Origin: Rhizobium alarense
Lineage (GTDB): Bacteria; Pseudomonadota; Alphaproteobacteria; Rhizobiales; Rhizobiaceae
Direction: 5' to 3'
Length of the DNA stretch: 33,822 nt
Assembly (NCBI RefSeq): GCF_021555155.1
Contig: NZ_JAKGBU010000020.1
Coordinates: forward strand, 29,151 to 62,972
Part shown: positions 1-7,750 of the stretch, piece by piece
How the letters are laid out: each line of letters starts with the position of its first letter
How positions within the stretch are numbered: the stretch's first letter is position 1
Notes under the pieces: model-generated
Databases searched by the model: none
The model's input: the letters and a program-made list of their open reading frames with translations, nothing else
Told to the model about the DNA's origin: nothing
Program-made: the position numbers and the translations under genes

Positions 1-1
1 C

Positions 2-79
2 GACCGGCGGATCGCCGTCGAGACGCTGGTCGGCTCGCTCGTCTCGGGTGCGATGGCCCCCGCCGCAAACCAGGGCTGA
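2..79 (+). CDS. 3' end of an upstream gene, probably HemX/mitofilin-like (COG4223)
   Basis: Only the last 25 codons and a TGA at 77-79 lie in the window; the 5' part is off the left edge. The peptide ends in RIAVETLVGSLVSG...NQG and is read in a frame that stays open from the first base. The stop is 10 nt before the hemY ATG, so the two genes are almost certainly co-transcribed. In rhizobia the gene before hemY is usually a hemD-linked, membrane-anchored coiled-coil protein of the COG4223 (mitofilin/HemX-like) group. The assignment rests on that gene order, not on the short peptide. Confidence 0.5.
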   Translation, partial: DRRIAVETLVGSLVSGAMAPAANQG

Positions 80-89
80 GGAACCGTCC

Positions 90-1757
90 ATGATCCGCAT
101 TCTCGTTTTCGCCCTCCTCGTCCTGGCCCTCGGCGCCGGTTTCGCCTGGCTCGCCGACCGGCCGGGCGAGCTCTCGCTGATCTGGCAGGGCCAGCGCGTC
201 GAGATGAGCCTGATGGTCGCCGCCACCCTCGTCGTGTCGCTCGTCGCGATCGTGATGTTCGGCTGGTGGCTGGTCCGCGTCGTGCTGACCTCGCCGCAGG
301 CGGTGCAGCGCTACTTCCGCGCCCGCAAGCGCGACAGGGGCTACCAGGCGTTGTCGACCGGCCTGATCGCCGCCGGCGCCGGCGACGCGGCGCTCGCCCG
401 CAGGATGCATGCCCGCACCAAGGGACTGCTCAGCGCCGATCAGGAGCCGCTCATCCATCTTCTCGACGCCCAGGTGGCACTGATCGAGGGGCGCCACGAC
501 GAGGCGCGACAGCGCTTCGAGCTGATGGCGGACGATCCGGAGACCCGCGAGCTCGGCCTGCGCGGCCTCTATCTCGAGGCCCGCCGCCTCGGCGCGAACG
601 AGGCGGCCCGCCAATATGCCGAGCGCGCCGCCGAAAAGGCGCCGAACCTGCCCTGGGCGGCGGAGGCGACGCTGGAAGCCCGTTCGCAGGCCAGCCAGTG
701 GGACGAGGCGATCCGTCTCGTCGACCAGAAGAAGACGGCACTGCCCGGCGAACGCAAGGACCTGGACCGCAAGAAGGCGGTGCTTCTGACAGCACGCGCC
801 GCCGACCGGCTCGACGGCAATCCGAAGGGCGCGCGCGACGATGCGCTCGCCGCTCTGAAGCTCTCCGGCGACCTCGTGCCGGCCGGCCTCATCGCGGCGC
901 AGGCCTATCTGCGCGAGGACAATCTGCGCAAGGCGGCCTCGATCCTGGAAAAGCTCTGGAAGAGCGGACCGCATCCGGAGGTGGCGAAGCTCTATGTCCG
1001 GGCGCGCAGCGGCGATTCGGCGACGGATCGGCTGAAGCGTGCCCGCAAGCTGGAGGCCCTGCGCCCGAACAACCCCGAGTCGCTGCTCGCCGTCGCGGAA
1101 GCCGCGCTCGAGGCGCGCGAATTCGACGTCGCCCGGTCGAAGGCCGAGGCGGCAGCGCGGCTCGGCCCGCGCGAGGGCGTCTTCCTGCTGCTCGCCGACA
1201 TCGAGGATGCCGAGACCGGCGACCAGGGCCGCATCCGCCACTGGATGAACCAGGCGCTGAAGGCGCCGCGCGATCCGGCCTGGACCGCCGACGGCATCGT
1301 CTCCACCGAATGGCGCCCGGTCTCGCCCGTCACGGGCAGGCTCGATGCCTTCGAATGGAGAATGCCGGTGAACGAGCTCGCGGGCCCGACCGAGGAGGGC
1401 GCGCTCGCCCGCGCGGAGGAGGCCCTCCGCACCCTGCCGCCCGTCGCCGTTCCGACAGCGGCCGCGACACCCGAGGCGACGGTCGCGGAAGCCGGGCCGG
1501 AGCCGCAGCCGATCGTCGTGGACGCGCAGGCGGAGGAACCGGCGGCCGACGCTGTCGCCCTCCCCGTGGTGGGCGACACGGCCAAACCGGCGGTCGAACG
1601 AAAGGCGGAAGAGAAGGTTCCGCCGAAGGTTGCGGCAAAGGTCGAGGAGGACGGGGCGGACGAGGACGTCAAGCCCTTCTTCGGCGGACTGCCCGACGAC
1701 CCCGGCGTGAAAGACGAAAGCCGGAAGGACGGCACGACCGGTTTCCGATTGTTCTGA
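90..1757 (+). CDS. hemY: HemY-type TPR membrane protein of the heme operon
   Basis: A 555-residue protein of the HemY/COG3898 family, associated with heme biosynthesis operons; its biochemical role is unsettled. Two membrane segments are visible at about residues 3-21 and 40-63, matching the HemY N-terminal domain. They are followed by a basic stretch (YFRARKRDRGY) and a long alpha-helical, alanine-rich region to about residue 400 that looks like TPR repeats. The last ~110 residues are an Ala/Pro/Glu/Val-rich, probably disordered tail, typical of the longer rhizobial forms. I chose the ATG at 90, not the in-frame ATG at 48, because a GAGGA (78-82) sits 7 nt before it and the protein then begins with the family's MIRIL-like hydrophobic start. 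It lies 10 nt after the HemX-like gene. This is the alphaproteobacterial HemY, not the protoporphyrinogen oxidase of the same name. Confidence 0.88.
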   Translation: MIRILVFALLVLALGAGFAWLADRPGELSLIWQGQRVEMSLMVAATLVVSLVAIVMFGWWLVRVVLTSPQAVQRYFRARKRDRGYQALSTGLIAAGAGDAALARRMHARTKGLLSADQEPLIHLLDAQVALIEGRHDEARQRFELMADDPETRELGLRGLYLEARRLGANEAARQYAERAAEKAPNLPWAAEATLEARSQASQWDEAIRLVDQKKTALPGERKDLDRKKAVLLTARAADRLDGNPKGARDDALAALKLSGDLVPAGLIAAQAYLREDNLRKAASILEKLWKSGPHPEVAKLYVRARSGDSATDRLKRARKLEALRPNNPESLLAVAEAALEAREFDVARSKAEAAARLGPREGVFLLLADIEDAETGDQGRIRHWMNQALKAPRDPAWTADGIVSTEWRPVSPVTGRLDAFEWRMPVNELAGPTEEGALARAEEALRTLPPVAVPTAAATPEATVAEAGPEPQPIVVDAQAEEPAADAVALPVVGDTAKPAVERKAEEKVPPKVAAKVEEDGADEDVKPFFGGLPDDPGVKDESRKDGTTGFRLF

Positions 1758-1778
1758 GAGGGTTGACCAGGGGCTTGG

Positions 1779-2264
1779 ATGTTCGAACGTTTGCAGCAGT
1801 TTCTCGCGGGTCTTTCCGGCGAGCACAAGCCGGCCTTTGCGGCCGACGATCCGCGTGTTTCCGTCATCGCCTTGTGCATCCAGGTGATGGAAGCCGACGG
1901 CCAGGTTCTCGATGTGGAGCGCGCCGCCTTGCGCAAGCACGTCAAGGAACATTATGATCTCGAGGCTTCGGAGCTCGAAGCGCTGATCGCTGCGGGAACG
2001 GACGCTGAAAGCGAGGCGATCGATTTCTTCCGCTTCACCTCCGGACTCAAGCGCCAGCTCACCGAGGAGCAGAAGGTCGATCTCGTCGGGCTGCTCTGGG
2101 AGATCGTCTATGCGGACGGCGAGCGCAGCGAGATGGAGGACCATGCGATCTGGCGGATCGCCGACCTGCTCGGCGTCTCCGGACGCGAACGCATCATGAA
2201 ACGCCAGGAAGTGGCGGGGAGGATGGCCGAAACCGGGGGGAGCGAGGAGAACCAGGACGCCTGA
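1779..2264 (+). CDS. TerB-family (COG4103) acidic protein
   Basis: A 161-residue protein with the TerB-like helical fold: an acidic repeat IQVMEADGQV near residues 34-43 recurs as WEIVYADGER near 107-116. These are the two D/E-rich helix ends that bind metal in TerB. Alphaproteobacterial members are short cytosolic proteins of unknown role. The TerB name comes from tellurite-resistance clusters, but no ter operon is present here. The gene starts 21 nt after hemY with an AGGGGCT sequence upstream and ends 4 nt before the glutamine amidotransferase ATG, so it is part of the same transcription unit. A Glu/Arg-rich C-terminus is probably flexible. Family assignment is fairly firm; function is not known. 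Confidence 0.82.
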   Translation: MFERLQQFLAGLSGEHKPAFAADDPRVSVIALCIQVMEADGQVLDVERAALRKHVKEHYDLEASELEALIAAGTDAESEAIDFFRFTSGLKRQLTEEQKVDLVGLLWEIVYADGERSEMEDHAIWRIADLLGVSGRERIMKRQEVAGRMAETGGSEENQDA

Positions 2265-2268
2265 CGCC

Positions 2269-2985
2269 ATGCTCCAGATCCCCGCAACGACGGCGCGCAA
2301 GCGCCCCATCCTGATCGTGCTGCATCAGGAGACGTCGAGCCCCGGCCGCGTCGGGCAACTCCTGCAGATGATGGGTTTCCCGCTCGACATCCGCCGTCCG
2401 GTGCTCGGCGATCCCCTGCCGCGGTCGCTCGGCGACCATGCCGGCGCGGTCGTGTTCGGCGGTCCGATGAGCGCCAACGACGAGGAGGACTATGTCCGCC
2501 GCGAGATCGACTGGCTCTCCGTGCCGCTTGCGGAAGACCGGCCCTTCCTCGGCATCTGTCTCGGCGCCCAGATGCTGGTGCGTCACCTCGGCGGACTGGT
2601 CGGCCCGCATGTCGACGGGCTGACGGAGATCGGCTGGTATCCGCTGAACGCCACCCGGCAGGGCGCCGCGCTGATGGACTGGCCGGACATGGTCTACCAG
2701 TTCCATCGCGAGGGCTTCACGCTGCCGGACGGCGCCGAACTGCTGGCGACCGGCGAGCACTACGAGAACCAGGCCTTCCGCTACGGCGCCAATGCCTGGG
2801 GCATCCAGTTCCACGGCGAACTGACGCTCGCCATGATGCACCGCTGGGTCGTGCGCGGCGCCCACCGCTTCGAACTGCCCGGTGCCCAGATCGGCCGGGC
2901 GCATCTCGACGGACGGCTCGTTTATGACGCGGCGCTGCGCCGCTGGATGGCGTCCTTCCTCAAGGCAATATTCCGGGAAGCTTGA
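2269..2985 (+). CDS. Class I glutamine amidotransferase domain protein (GMP synthase-like)
   Basis: A 238-residue stand-alone class I glutamine amidotransferase. The nucleophile elbow GICLGAQ places Cys97. The FHGE motif gives His182 and Glu184 of the catalytic triad, and an oxyanion-strand VVFGGPMS lies at 61-68. No synthase domain is fused, as in the COG0518 proteins often annotated as GMP synthase-like or GuaA-like; the true acceptor of the ammonia is unknown. The ATG is 4 nt after the terB-like stop, and a CAGGA precedes it. The C-terminal ~50 residues (from about 188) form a helical tail found in related proteins. It is probably translated from the hemY-terB message. The catalytic residues are intact. 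Confidence 0.85.
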   Translation: MLQIPATTARKRPILIVLHQETSSPGRVGQLLQMMGFPLDIRRPVLGDPLPRSLGDHAGAVVFGGPMSANDEEDYVRREIDWLSVPLAEDRPFLGICLGAQMLVRHLGGLVGPHVDGLTEIGWYPLNATRQGAALMDWPDMVYQFHREGFTLPDGAELLATGEHYENQAFRYGANAWGIQFHGELTLAMMHRWVVRGAHRFELPGAQIGRAHLDGRLVYDAALRRWMASFLKAIFREA

Positions 2986-3020
2986 AAGTCCGGATTTTCA
3001 CCATTTGAGAAGCAAAATGA

Positions 3021-3040
3021 CGGGATGGCTCCCCATCCCG
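3021..3040 (+). terminator. Hairpin after the amidotransferase gene, possible terminator
   Basis: Perfect 8-bp inverted repeat, arms CGGGATGG and CCATCCCG with a 4-nt loop, 35 nt after the amidotransferase stop. There is no clear T-run behind it, so it may be a weak or Rho-assisted terminator, or a processing/stability hairpin between the hemY unit and yggT. Confidence 0.45.
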
Positions 3041-3106
3041 CGGCGCGCTCTTGCTGCACGGCCCGTCAGTGTCTAAATGTCAGCCTCAGGAACCATGGAG
3101 CACCCT

Positions 3107-3406
3107 ATGAACGTCGTCATATTCAACATTCTCAATTTCATATTGAATATCGCCTGGTTCATTGTGATAGCGTCGGCCATATTTTCCTGGCTCTATGCAT
3201 TCAACGTGGTGAATTCCAACAACCAGTTCATCGCGACGATCGGCCGGTCGCTTTACCAGCTCACCGAGCCGATGTATCGGCCGATCCGCCGTTTCCTTCC
3301 CAATTTCGGCGGCGTCGATCTATCCCCGATCGTCGTGTTGGTCATCATCTTCGCCCTGCAGCAGGTTCTCTTCTACGTGCTGATCCAGATGCCCGCCGGG
3401 CTCTGA
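3107..3406 (+). CDS. YggT family integral membrane protein
   Basis: A 99-residue YggT-family protein, often encoded near division, proline-synthesis or DUF167 genes; its role in the inner membrane is not settled. Two membrane helices are visible at about residues 8-30 and 72-93. Between them is the conserved loop LTEPMYRPIRRFLP (52-65), followed by DLSPIV at the start of the second helix, the family's best-known motifs. I start at 3107 because GGAG at 3097-3100 is 6 nt upstream. In-frame ATGs at 3077 and 3095 would add a polar extension unlike the family. DUF167 begins 5 nt after the stop, a pairing seen in many proteobacteria. Confidence 0.9.
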   Translation: MNVVIFNILNFILNIAWFIVIASAIFSWLYAFNVVNSNNQFIATIGRSLYQLTEPMYRPIRRFLPNFGGVDLSPIVVLVIIFALQQVLFYVLIQMPAGL

Positions 3407-3411
3407 CGGCC

Positions 3412-3723
3412 GTGGGACAGGAGGCCGCCTTCACCCGCGGAGAGGACCATGTCCTCCTTAGCGTCCGGCTGACGCCGAAGGGTGGCGACGACCGGATCGA
3501 CGGTGTCGGGCAGGACGCAAGCGGCGCGATGCATCTGAAGGTTCGCGTGCGCGCCGTGCCGGAAAAGGGGCTTGCCAACCGCGCGCTCGCCGAACTCCTC
3601 GCCAGGACCGCCGGTGTCGCGAAGAGCGCGGTCTCTCTCGTCAGCGGCGATACCCAGCGAAAGAAAATCCTCCGGATCGAGGGCGACCCGGAGGACATTC
3701 TGCACAAGCTCGGGCAGGCCTGA
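3412..3723 (+). CDS. DUF167 (YggU) family protein
   Basis: A 103-residue DUF167/YggU protein. Family hallmarks are visible: VRLTPKGGDDRIDG near residues 18-31, LKVRVRAVPEKGLANRAL near 43-60, and SGDTQRKKILRIEGD near 82-96. The family has a small alpha/beta fold and no established biochemical role. I use the GTG at 3412, five nt after the yggT stop; it gives the usual family length and no ATG lies in a suitable place. The TGA at 3721-3723 is only 3 nt from the ppa stop on the other strand, so the two genes converge almost without a gap and I see no terminator hairpin between them. Confidence 0.88.
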   Translation: MGQEAAFTRGEDHVLLSVRLTPKGGDDRIDGVGQDASGAMHLKVRVRAVPEKGLANRALAELLARTAGVAKSAVSLVSGDTQRKKILRIEGDPEDILHKLGQA

Positions 3724-3726
3724 GCC

Positions 3727-4260
3727 TTATTTCGACGCCTTGGCGCGCTCCACCGCGTCCACGATCAGCTGGCGCGCCGTCGCGGCATCCCGCCAGCCGT
3801 AGATCTTCACCCACTTGCCGGGCTCCAGATCCTTGTAGTGCTCAAAGAAATGCTCGATCTGCTTCAGCGTGATCTCGGGCAGGTCGTTGTAGTCGTGCAC
3901 CTTCTCGTAGCGAAGGGTCAGGTGCGGCGACGGAACGGCGATGATCTTCTCGTCCTTGCCGGAATTGTCTTCCATCATGAGCACGCCGATCGGACGCACG
4001 TTGATCACGCAGCCCGGCACCAGCGGCCGCGTCGAGGCGATCAGCACGTCGATCGGGTCGCCGTCCTCGGAGAGCGTATGCGGGACGAAGCCGTAGTTGC
4101 CCGGATAGGTCATCGGGGTATAGAGGAAGCGGTCAACGACGAGCGTGCCGGCATCCTTGTCCATCTCGTACTTGATCGGATGGCCGCCGACCGGCACCTC
4201 GACGATGACATTGACGTCGTTCGGCGGGTTCTTGCCGATGGAAACTGCATCGATACGCAT
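3727..4260 (-). CDS. ppa: Inorganic pyrophosphatase (family I)
   Basis: A 177-residue soluble inorganic pyrophosphatase, hydrolysing PPi to two phosphates in the cytosol and so pulling biosynthetic reactions forward. The metal-binding signature DGDPIDV lies at 66-72, with further conserved segments YEMDKDAG (31-38), [13 protein letters not shown] (48-60) and [10 protein letters not shown] (97-106). The length matches bacterial hexameric family I enzymes. The ATG at 4260 is chosen over an upstream in-frame ATG at 4323 because CAGGGAG lies just before it and the protein then begins MRIDAVSIG, as in rhizobial PPases. It is a single gene, divergent from the secreted four-Cys protein, with 145 nt between them. 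Confidence 0.97.
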   Translation of the reverse strand: MRIDAVSIGKNPPNDVNVIVEVPVGGHPIKYEMDKDAGTLVVDRFLYTPMTYPGNYGFVPHTLSEDGDPIDVLIASTRPLVPGCVINVRPIGVLMMEDNSGKDEKIIAVPSPHLTLRYEKVHDYNDLPEITLKQIEHFFEHYKDLEPGKWVKIYGWRDAATARQLIVDAVERAKASK

Positions 4261-4405
4261 GGGTTCTCCCTGGAGCGGTGAAATCCGCCGCTTCGTAATG
4301 CCAAACGCGCTGCGACGCAACATGACTTTCGCTGCAGGCGATCACGGCAGCCCGCGCGAATAGATCGCCCCGCTCCGCCGTCGAAAAGGGATACGGGAGA
4401 TGACC

Positions 4406-5017
4406 ATGCGACTGACGATACCTGCCGCCCTCCTTCTGGCCGCCGCCGGCACCGGGGCTGCCGCCGCCAACGGCAGCGTCTATACCGACCGCCAGCTCGA
4501 ACGCTGCGAGACGCTCTCGGAGAGCGACGAAGGCCCGAGCGTCAGCATGAAATGCCCCGGCTACGGCGACCTTCCGGTCTATTTCAAGGAAGGCGACCTC
4601 CGGCAGAGCCAGGCCTACGGGCCGATCGGCAAGCCCTGGCTCGAGGAGGCCTTCGAGACGTTCGGGCCGTTCAACCACATCAACCCGCGGATCGAATGGC
4701 GGCTCGCAGCGGATGGCACCCCCGTCGCGACCATCGTGCGCTGGTTCGTCTCCGATCCGGAAACCACGAGCGACACGGACACGCGCTACGGCCAGGTGCT
4801 CGTCGTCTCCACCGTCGCGACCGCGGCGAATCCGGCGAGCTGCGTGGTCGGCTATGTCGATGCCCTGGCGAACAAGGAGGCCAACGCGCTGGCGCGGCAG
4901 GTGGCGGACAGCGATGCCCGCGACTTCGCTTGCGGCCTGAACGAGCCCCAGTGGCACGGATATCGTGGTTCCCTCGCCGGCGAACCGTCGCGCACGCTGC
5001 CGCAGGCGGTGGAATAG
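4406..5017 (+). CDS. Secreted four-cysteine protein of unknown function
   Basis: A 203-residue protein I do not recognise. Residues 1-21 form a classical signal peptide (charged start, Leu/Ala core, AAAA-NG cleavage region), so it is predicted to be periplasmic. The mature part has four cysteines (34, 50, 146, 176), an even number compatible with two disulfides, and aromatic-rich segments such as RIEWRL, RWFVSDPET and RYGQVLVV. No membrane segment follows the signal. The ATG at 4406 is preferred to 4400 because GGGAG (4395-4399) abuts the latter but is 6 nt from 4406. It stands alone between ppa and the GNAT gene, and its stop is 25 nt from the GNAT stop. Confidence 0.8.
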   Translation: MRLTIPAALLLAAAGTGAAAANGSVYTDRQLERCETLSESDEGPSVSMKCPGYGDLPVYFKEGDLRQSQAYGPIGKPWLEEAFETFGPFNHINPRIEWRLAADGTPVATIVRWFVSDPETTSDTDTRYGQVLVVSTVATAANPASCVVGYVDALANKEANALARQVADSDARDFACGLNEPQWHGYRGSLAGEPSRTLPQAVE

Positions 5018-5042
5018 GGCCATATTGCGCGCCGCGACGGCG

Positions 5043-5549
5043 TCAGGACCAAACGAAGCCGATCTTCTTCAGCTCCTTCTCGCCGAAATCCTCCATGCCC
5101 TCGGCGACGTCGATGCCGCCCGCGGAGCGGAAGAACCGGTCGGCCATCTCGCTGTCCTCGAGGCACCAGCAGATCAGCCCCTCGCAGCCGAGCGACTTCA
5201 AGAGCCGCCGGCCTTCGCCGAAAAGCATGCGTCCGAGGCCGAGCCCCTGATATTCCGGCCGGAGATAGATCTCGTAGATCTCGCCTTCCTGCGGCAGGAC
5301 GCGGGCACGGTTGAGGCCGAGCGTCGCATAGCCGGCTATGGTTCCGGCGACATCGAGCACGAGCAGGGTTGCCGGCCCGCGGGTCGCCTTGCGCCACCAG
5401 GTCTCGCCGCGCCGGTCCACCATGCGGATCAGCGGCTTGTGCGGAATGATGCCGCCATAGGCGTGCAACCACGACATCCGATGCGTCTCGGAGATCGCCC
5501 TGGCGTCCTGCGGCTCGGCCCGCCGCACGTCGATCGATAGTGTTTTCAT
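5043..5549 (-). CDS. GNAT family N-acetyltransferase
   Basis: A 168-residue GCN5-related acetyltransferase, expected to move an acetyl group from acetyl-CoA to an amine; the substrate is not predictable. The acetyl-CoA-binding motif is visible as IYLRPEYQGLGLGRMLF at about 94-110, preceded by beta strands LLVLDVAG and GYATLGLN (62-80). The C-terminal region contains WCLEDSEMADRFF, typical of motif B. The start codon at 5549 gives the canonical length; the RBS is weak. The upstream 112 bp holds four GANTC sites and a perfect TTAA-N7-TTAA motif (separate entry), hinting at cell-cycle control. It is monocistronic, with typA upstream on the same strand ending in its own terminator. Confidence 0.88.
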   Translation of the reverse strand: MKTLSIDVRRAEPQDARAISETHRMSWLHAYGGIIPHKPLIRMVDRRGETWWRKATRGPATLLVLDVAGTIAGYATLGLNRARVLPQEGEIYEIYLRPEYQGLGLGRMLFGEGRRLLKSLGCEGLICWCLEDSEMADRFFRSAGGIDVAEGMEDFGEKELKKIGFVWS

Positions 5550-5555
5550 CGAAAT

Positions 5556-5661
5556 GACTCTAACCCGGCACCGACTCCGCGAGAATCCCGGCCGAACCGG
5601 CGATTCGGCTTGCCCACAGGCAAGTTTGCCGCGAAGTCAGGACCAGTTAACGCTTTTTTAA
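5556..5661 (-). promoter_or_regulatory. GANTC cluster and CtrA-type box upstream of the GNAT gene
   Basis: Four GANTC sites lie in 51 bp: GACTC 5556-5560, GACTC 5573-5577, GAATC 5583-5587 and GATTC 5602-5606. Further upstream is TTAA-N7-TTAA followed by C at 5647-5662, a match to the CtrA consensus. Two short perfect inverted repeats, GCCGAA/TTCGGC (5591-5609) and CTTGCC/GGCAAG (5609-5624), are interleaved. GANTC is the CcrM methylation target in alphaproteobacteria. Binding here is inferred. Confidence 0.55.
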
Positions 5662-5698
5662 CTTTTGCGACAAGCCGTATCGCGGCGGCACACACGAA

Positions 5699-5728
5699 AA
5701 AGCCCCGGTCGAATTCGGCCGGGGCTTT
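5699..5728 (-). terminator. typA: Rho-independent terminator of typA
   Basis: A 13-bp stem (one G-T pair) with AATT loop, arms beginning AAAGCCCCGG and ending CCGGGGCTTT. Read on the minus strand, the stem is followed by a run of five T (complement of 5697-5701). It lies 27 nt after the typA stop, a classical intrinsic terminator. Confidence 0.88.
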
Positions 5729-5755
5729 GACGGAAAATATCGGTGTTGTGCGTGG

Positions 5756-7585
5756 TCAGGCGGCGCCGGCCGAGCGCTGCTTCTCGAATCGCTTGCGGTC
5801 GTTCGGATCGAGGTAGAGCTTGCGCAGACGGATCGATTTCGGCGTCACTTCCACGAGCTCGTCGTCCTGGATCCAGGACAGCGCACGTTCGAGCGTCATC
5901 TTGATCGGCGGCGTCAGGCGCACGGCTTCGTCCTTGCCGGCGGCGCGGATGTTGGTGAGCTTCTTGCCCTTGAGCACGTTCACCTCGAGGTCGTTGTCGC
6001 GCGTGTGGATGCCGACGATCATGCCGGCATAGACCTTCTCGCCGGCATCGATCACCATCGGGCCGCGGTCTTCCAGGTTGAAGAGCGCATAGGCAACGGC
6101 TTCGCCGGATTCGTTGGAGAGCAGCACGCCGTTGACCCGGCCGCCGATCTCGCCCTTGTAGGGCTGGTAGTCGTGGAACAGGCGGTTCATGATCGCCGTG
6201 CCCCGCGTGTCGGTCAGGAGTTCCGACTGGTAGCCGATGAGACCGCGGGTCGGTGCGAAGAAGACGAGGCGGACGCGGTTGCCGCCGGACGGGCGGAGCT
6301 CGACCATCTCGGCCTTGCGTTCGGACATCTTCTGAACGACGACGCCGGAATGCTCCTCGTCGACGTCGATGACGACTTCCTCGATCGGCTCGAGCATCTG
6401 GCCGGTCGCCTCGTCCTTGTGCATCACGACGCGCGGACGCGACACGGCAAGCTCGAAGCCTTCGCGGCGCATGGTCTCGATCAGAACGGCAAGCTGCAAT
6501 TCGCCGCGGCCGGAGACGAAGAACGAATCCTTGTCGCCCGATTCCTCGATCTTCAGCGCAACGTTGCCCTCGGCTTCCTTGAACAGACGGTCGCGGATGA
6601 CGCGGCTCGTCACCTTGTCGCCTTCGGTGCCGGCGAGCGGGCTGTCGTTCACGATGAAGGACATGGTGACGGTCGGCGGGTCGATCGGCTGCGCCTTCAT
6701 GGCTTCGGTGACCGAGGGATCGCAGAACGTGTCGGCGACCGTGCCCTTGGTGAGGCCGGCGATGGCGACGATGTCACCCGCGTGGGCCTCCTCGATCGCC
6801 GTGCGTTCGATGCCGCGGAAGGCGAGGATCTTGGAGATGCGCCCGTTCTCGATCAGCTTGCCGTCCTGGCCGATGACCTTGACCGACTGGTTCGGCTTGA
6901 TCGAGCCGGAATGGATGCGGCCGGTGATGATGCGGCCGAGGAAGGGGTTGGCTTCGAGGATCGTGCCGATCATGCGGAACGGGCCTTCGGCAACCGTCGG
7001 CTCCGGCACGTGCTTCAGCACGAGATCGAGCAGCGGCGCCATGCCTTCGTCCTGCGGACCTTCCGGGTTGACGTTCATCCAGCCGTTGCGGCCGGAGCCG
7101 TAGAGGATCGGGAAGTCGAGCTGCTCGTCGGTGGCGTCGAGATTGGCGAAGAGGTCGAACACCTCGTTCAGCACTTCCTCGTGGCGGCCGTCCGGGCGGT
7201 CGATCTTGTTGATCGCGACGATCGGCTTCAGGCCGACCTTGAGCGCCTTGCCGACGACGAACTTGGTCTGCGGCATCGGGCCTTCGGACGAGTCGACGAG
7301 CACGATCGCGCCGTCCACCATCGAGAGGATGCGCTCCACCTCGCCGCCGAAGTCGGCGTGGCCGGGCGTATCGACGATGTTGATGCGGTTGCCTTTCCAC
7401 TCGACCGAGGTCGCCTTGGCGAGGATGGTGATGCCGCGTTCCTTCTCGAGGTCGTTGGAGTCCATCACGCGCTCGGCGACGCGCTGGTTCTCGCGGAACG
7501 AGCCGGACTGCTTCAAAAGTTCGTCGACGAGCGTGGTCTTGCCATGGTCGACGTGCGCGATAATCGCGATGTTGCGAATGGACAT
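5756..7585 (-). CDS. typA: Ribosome-associated translational GTPase TypA/BipA
   Basis: A 609-residue translational GTPase of the TypA/BipA family, related to EF-G and LepA, which binds the 70S ribosome and helps ribosome assembly and stress or cold adaptation. The G motifs are clear: AHVDHGKTT (10-18, P-loop), ERGITI (49-54, switch I), DTPGH (72-76, switch II) and NKID (126-129). Domain II and the EF-G-like domains III and V follow, and the BipA-specific C-terminal domain includes FFAPTRGLIGYQSE and LFNLEDRGPM. The length is right for the family. It is a single gene with its own terminator. In the upstream region 7586-7750 a 10-bp palindrome CGCAATTGCG lies at 7664-7673 near a plausible TATGAG -10 box on the minus strand. 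Confidence 0.97.
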   Translation of the reverse strand: MSIRNIAIIAHVDHGKTTLVDELLKQSGSFRENQRVAERVMDSNDLEKERGITILAKATSVEWKGNRINIVDTPGHADFGGEVERILSMVDGAIVLVDSSEGPMPQTKFVVGKALKVGLKPIVAINKIDRPDGRHEEVLNEVFDLFANLDATDEQLDFPILYGSGRNGWMNVNPEGPQDEGMAPLLDLVLKHVPEPTVAEGPFRMIGTILEANPFLGRIITGRIHSGSIKPNQSVKVIGQDGKLIENGRISKILAFRGIERTAIEEAHAGDIVAIAGLTKGTVADTFCDPSVTEAMKAQPIDPPTVTMSFIVNDSPLAGTEGDKVTSRVIRDRLFKEAEGNVALKIEESGDKDSFFVSGRGELQLAVLIETMRREGFELAVSRPRVVMHKDEATGQMLEPIEEVVIDVDEEHSGVVVQKMSERKAEMVELRPSGGNRVRLVFFAPTRGLIGYQSELLTDTRGTAIMNRLFHDYQPYKGEIGGRVNGVLLSNESGEAVAYALFNLEDRGPMVIDAGEKVYAGMIVGIHTRDNDLEVNVLKGKKLTNIRAAGKDEAVRLTPPIKMTLERALSWIQDDELVEVTPKSIRLRKLYLDPNDRKRFEKQRSAGAA

Positions 7586-7750
7586 GTCTGATCTCTGAGG
7601 TTCGGGGCGCGTGGATTTCGGGAGGGGCGCCGCTTGTGTTTGGCGCGCTCATACATTGTTTTACGCAATTGCGAAAGGGGCCCGCGAGCGGAACCCTCCG
7701 GCATGCTTAGCGCGCCTCGATGACAAGCCTGCGTCGGCCGCGACCGTGAC

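Noticed and set aside
6005-7591. 528-codon open frame on the plus strand across typA
   Set aside because: It is antisense to typA, whose G motifs prove the minus strand is coding. The frame lacks any recognisable domain and has the His/Asp/Arg-rich make-up of GC-rich shadow frames.
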